Shown: in pieces, positions 1 through 6,063 of the stretch
Numbering within the stretch: position 1 is the stretch's first letter
How the letters are laid out: the number at the start of each line of letters is the position of its first letter
Origin: Anaerolineae bacterium
GTDB taxonomy: Bacteria > Chloroflexota > Anaerolineae > E26-bin7
Assembly (NCBI GenBank): GCA_029933115.1
Contig: JAOZOT010000058.1
Span: forward strand, 1-13,467
Direction: 5' to 3'
DNA length: 13,467 nt
The notes under the pieces: generated by a model
Database searches by the model: none
The model's input: the letters and a program-made list of their open reading frames with translations, nothing else
What the model was told of the DNA's origin: nothing
Program-made: the position numbers and the translations under genes

Positions 1-53
1 TGTGGGAACATGCCCCACCCGATCACTTGCCCACGTTTACGTGCGGACTTACC
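1..53. repeat. 53-bp dispersed repeat, copy 1 (inverted relative to copy at 7017-7069)
   Basis: Read as reverse complement, this stretch matches 7017-7069 at 52 of 53 positions; the only difference is position 41 against 7029. The match ends sharply after position 53 and may continue left, because the window begins exactly inside the repeat. In copy 2 the repeat sits right next to a 69-nt palindrome, so the same palindrome may lie just outside the window here. Nothing in it encodes a protein or resembles a tRNA. Confidence 0.85.
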
Positions 54-118
54 ATAAGCCGTCACTACGAGCAAAAACGTTGGTGTCCGGTGAAAAATGA
101 ACTGTTGGAGGTTTTGAG

Positions 119-262
119 ATGGGTTATCTTGCCGCTGCCTACGCTATCTTTTGGGGTCTCACCCTCGCTTATGTTTTCAGCATCGCCAGTCGTCAGAAGA
201 ATCTCGCACGGGAGATCGAAGCGCTCAAAAAAGCCCTCAAAGCCAAGGATGAGCAAGGATGA
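119..262 (+). CDS. ccmD: CcmD-family cytochrome c maturation small membrane protein
   Basis: This is a 47-residue protein: a short N-terminal stretch, one membrane segment (about residues 3-22, rich in A, Y, F, W and L) and a basic, helical cytoplasmic tail (about 25-47, with RQKNLAREIEALKKAL). That is the CcmD/CcmD-like layout: one helix, then a charged tail with regular leucines. CcmD helps the CcmABC haem-export complex release haem-loaded CcmE. The ATG has a good ribosome site (GGAGG at 107-111). Its stop overlaps the next start in an ATGA arrangement, which implies translational coupling to ccdA. The rest of the ccm genes would be expected upstream, outside the window. The call rests on topology and context, because the family is short and weakly conserved. 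Confidence 0.7.
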   Translation: MGYLAAAYAIFWGLTLAYVFSIASRQKNLAREIEALKKALKAKDEQG

Positions 263-1002
263 TGGAGTCACAAAACGTCACAGTTGTCTTGGCTTTCAGC
301 GCGGGCGTTCTTTCTTTTCTCTCGCCCTGTGTTTTGCCCTTGGTGCCCGTCTATCTCAGTTACCTGACCGGCTCGACCGTTGGTGTGGAGGAAACGCCGG
401 CGACTGAGCGCAGCGCGATTTTCACCCACGCTCTCCTATTTGTCTTGGGTTTCAGCCTGGTCTTTGTGCTCCTCTTCGGTCTGCCGGTAGGCTATCTCGG
501 TCGCCTCCTCGCTAACTTTACTCCCATCCTGATCAAGATAGGCGGGCTTTTCCTGATTGTCTTTGGGCTGCACACCACCGGTCTGATTCGGGTCCCCTTT
601 CTGCTGATGGAGAGACGGGTAGAGGTCAGCGGGGGCAGCAGCCCCACATACTTGCGTTCGCTTTTGGTGGGCATGACTTTTGCCGCCGGCTGGACCCCCT
701 GTGTGGGCCCGCTGCTGGGAGCTATCCTCACTTTGTCTTTGGAGGCGGCCACACCCTGGCGGGCGGCTTTCTTCCTCCTCGTCTACTCGATGGGGATGGG
801 CATCCCGTTCCTGCTGGTAGCCCTCCTGCTGACGGCGGCTACCGGCTGGCTCAGGCAGTTGAACCGCCGTCTCAACATTGTCTCTATTGTCAGCGGCGTC
901 TTTCTCGCTGTCATTGGCCTTCTGTTGCTCACCAATACCTTTCAAATCCTCAACTCTCTGTTTTTAAGATTCACGCCCTCCTGGCTGATAGAGCGATTGT
1001 GA
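259..1002 (+). CDS. ccdA: CcdA-type thiol-disulfide transporter for cytochrome c biogenesis
   Basis: CcdA carries electrons across the membrane from cytoplasmic thioredoxin to extracytoplasmic thiol reductases that keep apocytochrome c cysteines reduced for haem attachment. The 247-residue protein has about six hydrophobic segments. It shows both family signatures: SPCVLPLVP near the N-terminus (Cys24) and TPCVGPLLGA in the middle (Cys148), the redox pair of the DsbD/CcdA family. Further hallmarks are the glycine/proline-rich helices and the YSMGMGIPFL segment. Length is normal for CcdA. The start could be ATG 259 or ATG 262; both share the AAGGA-type site at 255-259, and 259 overlaps ccmD by four bases. 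No ResA/TlpA-type partner thioredoxin follows in this window. Confidence 0.93.
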   Translation: MMESQNVTVVLAFSAGVLSFLSPCVLPLVPVYLSYLTGSTVGVEETPATERSAIFTHALLFVLGFSLVFVLLFGLPVGYLGRLLANFTPILIKIGGLFLIVFGLHTTGLIRVPFLLMERRVEVSGGSSPTYLRSLLVGMTFAAGWTPCVGPLLGAILTLSLEAATPWRAAFFLLVYSMGMGIPFLLVALLLTAATGWLRQLNRRLNIVSIVSGVFLAVIGLLLLTNTFQILNSLFLRFTPSWLIERL

Positions 1003-1038
1003 GTTTGCAGTCAATCATTCTACGAGAGGGGATTCGCA

Positions 1039-1674
1039 ATGGGCAGCAGGCCCGTCACCGGTAGGACAAGGGACGTCGTCATCTTTTTGGACAAGCTGAT
1101 TTTCCGGTTGGCCAAGCACTGGCTGTTTCTGGCCAATCTGGTGTGGGGTCTTTACGTGGGCCTGCCGGTTCTGGCTCCGATCCTGATGCTGACGGGGCAC
1201 ATCTGGCTTGGCAACGTTATCTACAGTGCCTACAAGGTGGCCTGCCATCAAATGCCGTGGCGGTCTTTTTTCATCGGCGGTCCCCAAGTGGTGTACACTT
1301 ATGATGAACTGAGAACACTGGTGGGGCCCGCTCTCACTGCGCGTTACGTCGGCGATGCGACTATTGGCTACAAGGTGGCTATTTGTGAGCGCGATGTGGC
1401 CACCTATGGAATCATCCTGCTGGCAGGCCTGGTCTTCGGGCTGGTGCGCCGTCGGCTCAAGCCGTTGCCTCTTTGGGGCTTTATCTTGCTGCTCATGCCC
1501 GTGGCCATTGACGGCGTCACCCAGTTGTTCGGCCTGCGGGAGAGCAACTGGCAACTGCGTGTTATCACCGGAGCCCTCTTTGGCCTGGCCTCGGTTTGGC
1601 TGGCCTATCCATACCTGGAAGAAGGCATGAGAGACGTCCGCGACACAGTCAACCAGAAGCTGCACCTGGAATAG
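1039..1674 (+). CDS. DUF2085 family membrane protein
   Basis: This 211-residue integral membrane protein has about four hydrophobic segments (roughly 28-50, 122-136, 142-160 and 176-192). It carries the conserved DUF2085 landmarks: ACHQ-x-PWRSFFIGG (Cys69, His70, Gln71), CERD (Cys116), P-x-AIDG-x-TQ (Asp158) and LRESNWQLRVITG (Arg167). The invariant Cys/His/Asp/Arg set suggests metal or cofactor binding, but the function of the family is unknown. The ATG is preceded by a GAGAGGGG site at 1024-1031. It lies 36 bp after ccdA on the same strand and is probably co-transcribed, so a link with membrane redox or cytochrome maturation is possible but only inferred from position. Confidence 0.85.
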   Translation: MGSRPVTGRTRDVVIFLDKLIFRLAKHWLFLANLVWGLYVGLPVLAPILMLTGHIWLGNVIYSAYKVACHQMPWRSFFIGGPQVVYTYDELRTLVGPALTARYVGDATIGYKVAICERDVATYGIILLAGLVFGLVRRRLKPLPLWGFILLLMPVAIDGVTQLFGLRESNWQLRVITGALFGLASVWLAYPYLEEGMRDVRDTVNQKLHLE

Positions 1675-1685
1675 GCCCCAGGTGC
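1662..1685 (+). other. Stem-loop across the DUF2085 stop codon (weak terminator candidate)
   Basis: GCACCTGG (1662-1669) and CCAGGTGC (1678-1685) form a perfect 8-bp stem with an 8-nt loop that contains the TAG stop. The sequence after it has only a short T run, so intrinsic termination is uncertain. It may instead protect the 3' end of the ccmD-ccdA-DUF2085 message. Confidence 0.3.
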
Positions 1686-1822
1686 GACTTTCAGCCGAGG
1701 CCACAGCTTCTCAATGGGGTTCAGTCGGTAAGCGTAGGTGGACAGGAAAAGCGGTGTGGGTCCGGTGCGCTCGTCACTTTAGACAGCTTGTGGGCAGCCC
1801 GGTTGCCCTGAACAGTGCACAC

Positions 1823-2047
1823 TACACGGTGAGAGACACCGGCATTGGCATCGCCGCCGATGATCTGTCCAAGATCTTCGAAGAGTTCTATCGCGCGGCC
1901 AACGCCAGGGCTATCTGCCCGCAGGGCACCGGCGTGGGACTGGCTATCGTTAAACGTATGATCGAGAACTATGGCGGGAAGCTCTGGGTGGAATCAGAGT
2001 TGGGCCGGGGTAGCAAATTCACCTTTATGTTGCCCAGAGTCCGCTAG
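1823..2047 (+). pseudogene. 3' remnant of a sensor histidine kinase (HATPase_c C-terminal half)
   Basis: The last ~74 residues of an open frame that ends at 2047 match the C-terminal half of a histidine-kinase ATPase domain. In order they are a G1 box (RDTGIGI), an F box (FEEFYR), a G2 box (GTGVGLAIVK) and the end (GGKLWVESELGRGSKFTFMLP). The sensor part, the H box with the phospho-accepting histidine and the N box are absent. The 5' side (1675-1822) stays open but encodes nothing recognisable. Without an N box or H box this cannot be a working kinase, so it is read as a decayed, 5'-truncated gene. No adjacent response regulator is present. The rest of the 412-bp gap (1675-1822 and 2048-2086) holds no other gene that I can see. 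Confidence 0.8.
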
Positions 2048-2086
2048 CCGAAACAGGTTGCAGAAAAATCAAGAGGAGGCACAAGC

Positions 2087-3085
2087 ATGTGGTTCAAGGA
2101 TCAAATTGCGGATGCCCTTTCCGGTGGGACCGTCAACGATGCCGTCGCCTACGGGGTCGAGATTCAGCCCGCTCAGGTTGAGAAGGGGCAAAAGTATTGG
2201 AAGGTGATCAAGGTACATCACCTGTCGCCGGTCGAAAACCATGGCAATCATAACATTTATGTGGACTTGTTGGATGAGGACGGCAACCGCATCTACGGGG
2301 CCAAGGTACGGATGACGTGGCAAAACGGCCAGGGCGAGGCGACTATTGACAAGCCCGAAAACGAACCCGGCACCAATTTTCCGCTGTGGAAACATCAGGT
2401 GGGCACGGTCGAAGGGGTGGGGCTGCCCAGCGACAAAGTGGTCAATCTGCACAGTGGTCACCCCGACGAGCCCGGTCCACCAGCCTGGGGCAATACCCTG
2501 TTCCACCATTCCTTCTATGTGGTCTTTCAGCGCACAATCAAAGACGACGAGCCGTCACCAGAGGACAGCGTCATTGAAGGAACGGTGACCAACGGTGCCG
2601 GAATGACCATCGTCCTGTCTTCAGACGGGCAGACAATGGCCAGCCAGGTAATCGGCGCGGACGGCAGTTACCGCTTCGCCAACTTGCCGGCGGGCTCGTT
2701 CACCGTAGCCGTGAGCGGCACCAACGTCTCACGGACCAACATCCGCACCGACGGGACGAACGTCGTCACCGTCAACCTGACCGTGGTGACCGAGCAGCCG
2801 ACCAAGCCGCTGGCCTTCTACATCTTGCTGGGTGCGCCAGGGGCCCCTGGCACCCGCACCAACTTTATCCTGGCTCAAGAGTATGCGTTGAAAGTCGGGG
2901 CGTTGTGTGGGTTCAGTGTGGACGAGGCGACCAACGCCAAGAGGGTGCTCATCGTGGGCGATACCTCAGCCGTCAGCGCCGAGGACGAAGCCAGGCTGGT
3001 GGCAGCCGGCTGCCAGGTCTCCCGCCTCTCGGGCGATAGCTACGCCGTGGAGCGGGCCTTCGCCGACTTGATGGCCCAAGGCTAG
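2087..3085 (+). CDS. Ig-like / carboxypeptidase-regulatory-like repeat protein, partner of the RHH-LysM-amidase
   Basis: This 332-residue protein has no signal peptide or membrane segment. Three parts can be seen. Residues ~35-150 are a beta-rich domain (NIYVDLLDEDGNRIYG, FPLWKHQ, NTLFHHSFYVVFQRT) of a kind I associate with Chloroflexi proteins near lysozyme/LysM hydrolases. Residues ~162-212 look like a carboxypeptidase-regulatory/SpaA-type beta sandwich (VIEGTV, GADGSYRFANLPAGSFTV). Residues ~243-332 (GFSVDEATNAKRVLIVGD, AGCQVSRLSGD) resemble a cell-wall-binding-repeat-2-like alpha/beta unit; this last call is weak. Ribosome site GAGGAGG lies at 2070-2076. The gene is 35 bp upstream of the amidase gene and almost certainly shares its transcript, which suggests a role in binding or presenting cell-wall or glycan ligands. 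The true function is unknown. Confidence 0.6.
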   Translation: MWFKDQIADALSGGTVNDAVAYGVEIQPAQVEKGQKYWKVIKVHHLSPVENHGNHNIYVDLLDEDGNRIYGAKVRMTWQNGQGEATIDKPENEPGTNFPLWKHQVGTVEGVGLPSDKVVNLHSGHPDEPGPPAWGNTLFHHSFYVVFQRTIKDDEPSPEDSVIEGTVTNGAGMTIVLSSDGQTMASQVIGADGSYRFANLPAGSFTVAVSGTNVSRTNIRTDGTNVVTVNLTVVTEQPTKPLAFYILLGAPGAPGTRTNFILAQEYALKVGALCGFSVDEATNAKRVLIVGDTSAVSAEDEARLVAAGCQVSRLSGDSYAVERAFADLMAQG

Positions 3086-3120
3086 CGCCAGAGGCTGAGC
3101 TGTCAAAGGAGGATGACGCT

Positions 3121-4011
3121 ATGAGCAACGTGACGGTCTCCATCAAAATTGATGATGACCTTTATGAGAGAGCCAAGGTCAGAGCCCGAGGCCAGGGTCA
3201 TACAGTGGAGAGCATCCTGGTCAAGCTTCTGACCGACTGGGTAGGCCCACCGCCGGTGCAGCCGCCGGTACCTCCCCCTGAGCCTGTGCCAGAGCCAGAG
3301 CCGACCTATCAGACTTATATCGTCAAGCCAGGCGATACTTTGAGCAAAATCGCCAAAGAGTTCTACGGTGACCCTACCAAATATCCCATCATTGCCGAGT
3401 ATAACGGTCTGGAGGATCCGAGCCGCATTTTCATCGGCCAGGTGCTGCGCATCCCCCCCCTGACCCCACCGATACCGGAACCTCCTTCTGCTCCGGTGGA
3501 GCCTCCGACTCCGGTGGAACCCCCGACTTTGGAGGATTTGAATATCTCCTGGATTCCATCGCCCAACTTTAATGAGCGGCCTGACCCAGACAATATAACG
3601 ACCATTGTGATCCATGCCACGGCCAACAGCACCCTGGTCGGCGTGGTCTCCTGGTTTCAAAATCCCACGGCCTATGTCAGCGCTCATTATGTGATAGGCA
3701 AGGATGGGAAAATAGTGCAGATGGTCAAAGACAAAGATCGGGCCTGGCATGCGGGCAAGAGCGAATGGCGGGGGGTGCCCAACGTCAACGACTACGGTCT
3801 GGGCATCGAGTTGGTGAACCTGAACGATGGGAAGGATCCGTATCCTGAGGCTCAGTACAAATCTTTGGTCAACCTGTGCCGGGCTTTGGTACACAAATAC
3901 AACATCTCAACGGAAGACATCGTGGGGCACTATCACATCTCGCCGGGGCGCAAGACGGATCCGCGCGGCCTCGACATCAACAAGCTGCGCCAGGACGTAG
4001 CAGCAGGCTGA
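3121..4011 (+). CDS. RHH-LysM-Amidase_2 fusion protein (N-acetylmuramoyl-L-alanine amidase)
   Basis: The predicted activity is cleavage of the amide bond between muramic acid and L-alanine in peptidoglycan. Domains of the 296-residue protein, in order: residues 3-40 match a CopG/Arc-type ribbon-helix-helix (VTVSIKIDDDLYERAKVRARG); 42-62 are a Pro/Glu linker; 66-111 are a LysM (YIVKPGDTLSKIAKEFYG, IFIGQVLRIP); 112-137 are a second proline linker; ~146-283 are an Amidase_2/AmpD-like domain. Likely zinc ligands are His165 (VIHAT), His270 and Asp280 (GHYHISPGRKTDP), with Lys278 and Glu230 near the active site. The RHH comes first and there is no signal peptide, so ordinary Sec export is not expected. 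The ribosome site AAGGAGG (3106-3112) supports this start. It lies convergent to pstB with only 15 bp between stops. Enzymatic class is confident; cellular role is open. Confidence 0.88.
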   Translation: MSNVTVSIKIDDDLYERAKVRARGQGHTVESILVKLLTDWVGPPPVQPPVPPPEPVPEPEPTYQTYIVKPGDTLSKIAKEFYGDPTKYPIIAEYNGLEDPSRIFIGQVLRIPPLTPPIPEPPSAPVEPPTPVEPPTLEDLNISWIPSPNFNERPDPDNITTIVIHATANSTLVGVVSWFQNPTAYVSAHYVIGKDGKIVQMVKDKDRAWHAGKSEWRGVPNVNDYGLGIELVNLNDGKDPYPEAQYKSLVNLCRALVHKYNISTEDIVGHYHISPGRKTDPRGLDINKLRQDVAAG

Positions 4012-4026
4012 TGCCCCCAGAGCGGT

Positions 4027-4794
4027 CTACCCAAAGCGGCCGGTGATGTAATCCTCAGTGCGTTTATCCTTTGGTCGGGTGAAAAGCTCTCCTCCTGGCG
4101 CATGTTCCACCAGTTCACCCATGAGCAGAAAGGCGGCTTTGTCGGCTATGCGGGCAGCTTGCTGGATGCTGTGGGGGACCATGACAATAGTGTAGTCTTT
4201 CTTCAGTTCTTGCAGCGAGCTTTCGACTTTGGCCGTGGAAATGGGATCGAGGCCCGAGGTGGGGTTGTCCAGCAGGATGACCTCCGGTTCCAGAGCCAGG
4301 ACGCGGGCCAAGCAGAGGCGCTGTTGTTGGCCGCCGGAAAGGGCGCCGGCCGGCTCATCGAGCCGATCCTTGACTTCATCCCAAAGGGCGGCCGCGCGCA
4401 GTGAACGTTCCACTATCTCTTCCAGGTGATGCCGATCTCGCACCCCTTTCAGGCGTGGGCCATAGGTGACATTCTCGCGGACGGTGGCCGGCAGAGGGAT
4501 GGGCAAGGCGAAGACCATGCCTACCCGCCGCCGCAGTTCGACCACGTTGACCCCCGGGGCATAGATGTCCTGGCCATCCAGCAGAATCTGGCCGGTCATT
4601 TTTGTGCCCGCGATCAGATCGTTGAGACGGTTGAGAAGCCGCAACAGGGTAGACTTGCCGCCCTGCGAAGGGCCAAAGAGGACGGTGATCTCGTTGGATT
4701 GGATATCCAGGTTGATGTTGGTCAAAACTGGACGGCCAGCGCCATCGTAGGAGAAGGTCAGACCTCGGATGGAGATCTTGGGTTGTAGGGACAT
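4027..4794 (-). CDS. pstB: PstB-like phosphate ABC transporter ATPase (divergent Q-loop and Walker B)
   Basis: This is the nucleotide-binding subunit that powers high-affinity phosphate import with PstA/PstC. The 255-residue protein has Walker A GPSQGGKST (41-49), ABC signature LSGGQQQR (152-159), switch His208 (VPHS), and the PstB-typical tail HSIQQAARIADKAAFLLMGELVE ending in TEDYITGRFG. Two catalytic positions differ from usual ABC ATPases: the Q-loop reads VFALPIPLP (Ala96 for Gln), and Walker B reads VILLDNPTSGLDP (Asn177 for the catalytic Glu). Start at 4794 is preferred over the in-frame TTG at 4806 because GGAGG (4800-4804) is spaced correctly for 4794. It follows pstA with a 132-bp gap that holds small hairpins. 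It is either a lineage variant or has weakened ATPase activity. Confidence 0.85.
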   Translation of the reverse strand: MSLQPKISIRGLTFSYDGAGRPVLTNINLDIQSNEITVLFGPSQGGKSTLLRLLNRLNDLIAGTKMTGQILLDGQDIYAPGVNVVELRRRVGMVFALPIPLPATVRENVTYGPRLKGVRDRHHLEEIVERSLRAAALWDEVKDRLDEPAGALSGGQQQRLCLARVLALEPEVILLDNPTSGLDPISTAKVESSLQELKKDYTIVMVPHSIQQAARIADKAAFLLMGELVEHAPGGELFTRPKDKRTEDYITGRFG

Positions 4795-4864
4795 CGTGCC
4801 CTCCAAGGCTCAGTAGAATACATTTGCTCGCTGCATCTTTGCACTCCACGTTTGGGTTCATAGT

Positions 4865-4899
4865 ACGCACTTCGGTGCGTCCCAGGCGCGCTGAAGCGC
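4865..4899 (-). repeat. Double-hairpin intergenic element between pstA and pstB
   Basis: Two small stem-loops lie side by side in the pstA-pstB gap. One is ACGCAC-TTCG-GTGCGT (4865-4880) on the plus strand, a 6-bp stem around a four-base loop. The other is GCGC-TGAA-GCGC (4888-4899). The 10-mer CACTACGAGC just beside it (4899-4908) also occurs at 63-72 upstream of ccmD, a hint of a dispersed intergenic repeat family. It could act as an mRNA processing or stability element that sets the pstA:pstB ratio; that role is inference. Confidence 0.45.
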
Positions 4900-4926
4900 A
4901 CTACGAGCTTTTTCGGTCCGCCAGGG

Positions 4927-5772
4927 CTACCACCGTCTTTTACGTCGGAAGCGGCTGCGGAGGATGGCGGCCACCACATTCATGGATAGCACCAAAGCCA
5001 GCAGCACCAGGGCTGTGCCGTATTGAACCTCGGTGGACATGCCTGGTACCTGAGTAGAAATGACGTAGAGGTGATAAGGCAGGGCCATAGACTGGTCGAA
5101 GGGGGAGCGAGGCAAGCGCGGCAAGTAGAAAGCGGCCACGGTGAAGAGGATGGGAGCCGTCTCCCCGGCCGCCCGCTCCAGCCCCAGGATGATGCCGGTC
5201 AAGATGCCCGGCAGGGCCTGAGGCAACACTTGATGGCGGATGGTCTGCCAGCGGGTGCCGCCCAGGGAGATGCTGACCACGCGGAAGGATTGGGGCACAC
5301 TGATGATGGCTTCTTCGGCTGTGCTGATGACTATCGGTAGGGTCATCAGCCCTAGCGTCAGTGAACCGGCGATGAGGGAAGTACCCAGATGTAAAAAGAG
5401 GACGAAGAACCCCAGGCCAAAGAGGCCGTAGACTACCGAGGGAATCCCGGCCAGGTTGATGATGGCCAGGCGGATGAGGCGGGTCAGCCAGGTATCGCGG
5501 GCGTACTCGGCCAGGTAGATGGCCGCCCCAATGGCCAGTGGGATGGAGACGATGGCCGTGCCAAAGGTTAGCACTACTGTGCCCACGATGGCCGGCAGTA
5601 TCCCCCCTTCGCGCATCCCATTGCGGGGCATAGCCGTCAGAAACTCCCAGTTGATGGCTCCTATACCCTGGATGGTGATGTAGATAATGACCAGGACGAT
5701 GGGCACTACTACGACCACTGCGGCCGCGGTCAACAAAGCGAAGGCGATTTTTTGCGAGGTTTGTCGGGACAT
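4927..5772 (-). CDS. pstA: PstA-like phosphate ABC transporter permease
   Basis: One of the two membrane subunits that form the phosphate channel of the Pst importer. The 281-residue protein has about six membrane segments (first at ~10-35). It carries the binding-protein-dependent permease signature with the EAA-type loop at ~170-200 (SLGGTRWQTIRHQVLPQALPGILTG), followed by LGLERAAGETAPIL, typical of PstA. The open frame runs further upstream to 5904, but family alignment and a GGGGAGAG site at 5783-5790 favour ATG 5772. The consensus promoter at 5925-5953 gives it a leader of about 145 nt. No pstC lies upstream: the neighbour there is divergent. PstC and the phosphate-binding protein PstS must therefore be encoded elsewhere if the system works. 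Confidence 0.88.
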   Translation of the reverse strand: MSRQTSQKIAFALLTAAAVVVVVPIVLVIIYITIQGIGAINWEFLTAMPRNGMREGGILPAIVGTVVLTFGTAIVSIPLAIGAAIYLAEYARDTWLTRLIRLAIINLAGIPSVVYGLFGLGFFVLFLHLGTSLIAGSLTLGLMTLPIVISTAEEAIISVPQSFRVVSISLGGTRWQTIRHQVLPQALPGILTGIILGLERAAGETAPILFTVAAFYLPRLPRSPFDQSMALPYHLYVISTQVPGMSTEVQYGTALVLLALVLSMNVVAAILRSRFRRKRRW

Positions 5773-5924
5773 GAGCAGACTCTCCCCAATGGCTTCGGTA
5801 GCTTTCGCACTCCTCACCAAGGCTTTCCTTGTAGCAGTCACGGGTGCGACGCACCTTCCTCGACTTTGGAAAAGCCCTGCTTCTCTCAATCTGCCAACGT
5901 GCAATTGACGAGCACACCATCGTA

Positions 5925-5953
5925 ATGATACCCAATCTTGTAGGGTTTGTCAA
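5925..5953 (-). promoter_or_regulatory. Sigma70-type promoter for pstA-pstB
   Basis: On the minus strand, TTGACA (5948-5953) and TATCAT (5925-5930) are exactly 17 bp apart. Transcription would start near 5918 and run through a leader of about 145 nt to pstA. No clear Pho-box repeats were seen upstream. The promoter is divergent from the DUF1385 promoter, with 51 bp between the two -35 boxes. Confidence 0.75.
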
Positions 5954-6004
5954 AAGTTCAGTACAACACCTCCAAAAAGCCACAAAATTTTTCCTCTTCA
6001 CCTT

Positions 6005-6033
6005 TTGACAGCAAAAGCCGTCTGATGTACAAT
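6005..6033 (+). promoter_or_regulatory. Consensus sigma70-type promoter for the DUF1385 gene
   Basis: TTGACA (6005-6010), a 17-bp spacer and TACAAT (6028-6033). Transcription would begin near 6040, about 24 nt before the TTG start at 6064 and after the longer open frame's apparent start at 5947. This fixes the start of the gene downstream. Confidence 0.85.
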
Positions 6034-6063
6034 CAGGGCAATTGCAATGAGGGGGTAAAAGGT

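Noticed and set aside
1015..1704. Antisense frame opposite the DUF2085 gene
   Set aside because: The plus-strand frame has a convincing family signature; the minus-strand product is low complexity and lacks motifs.
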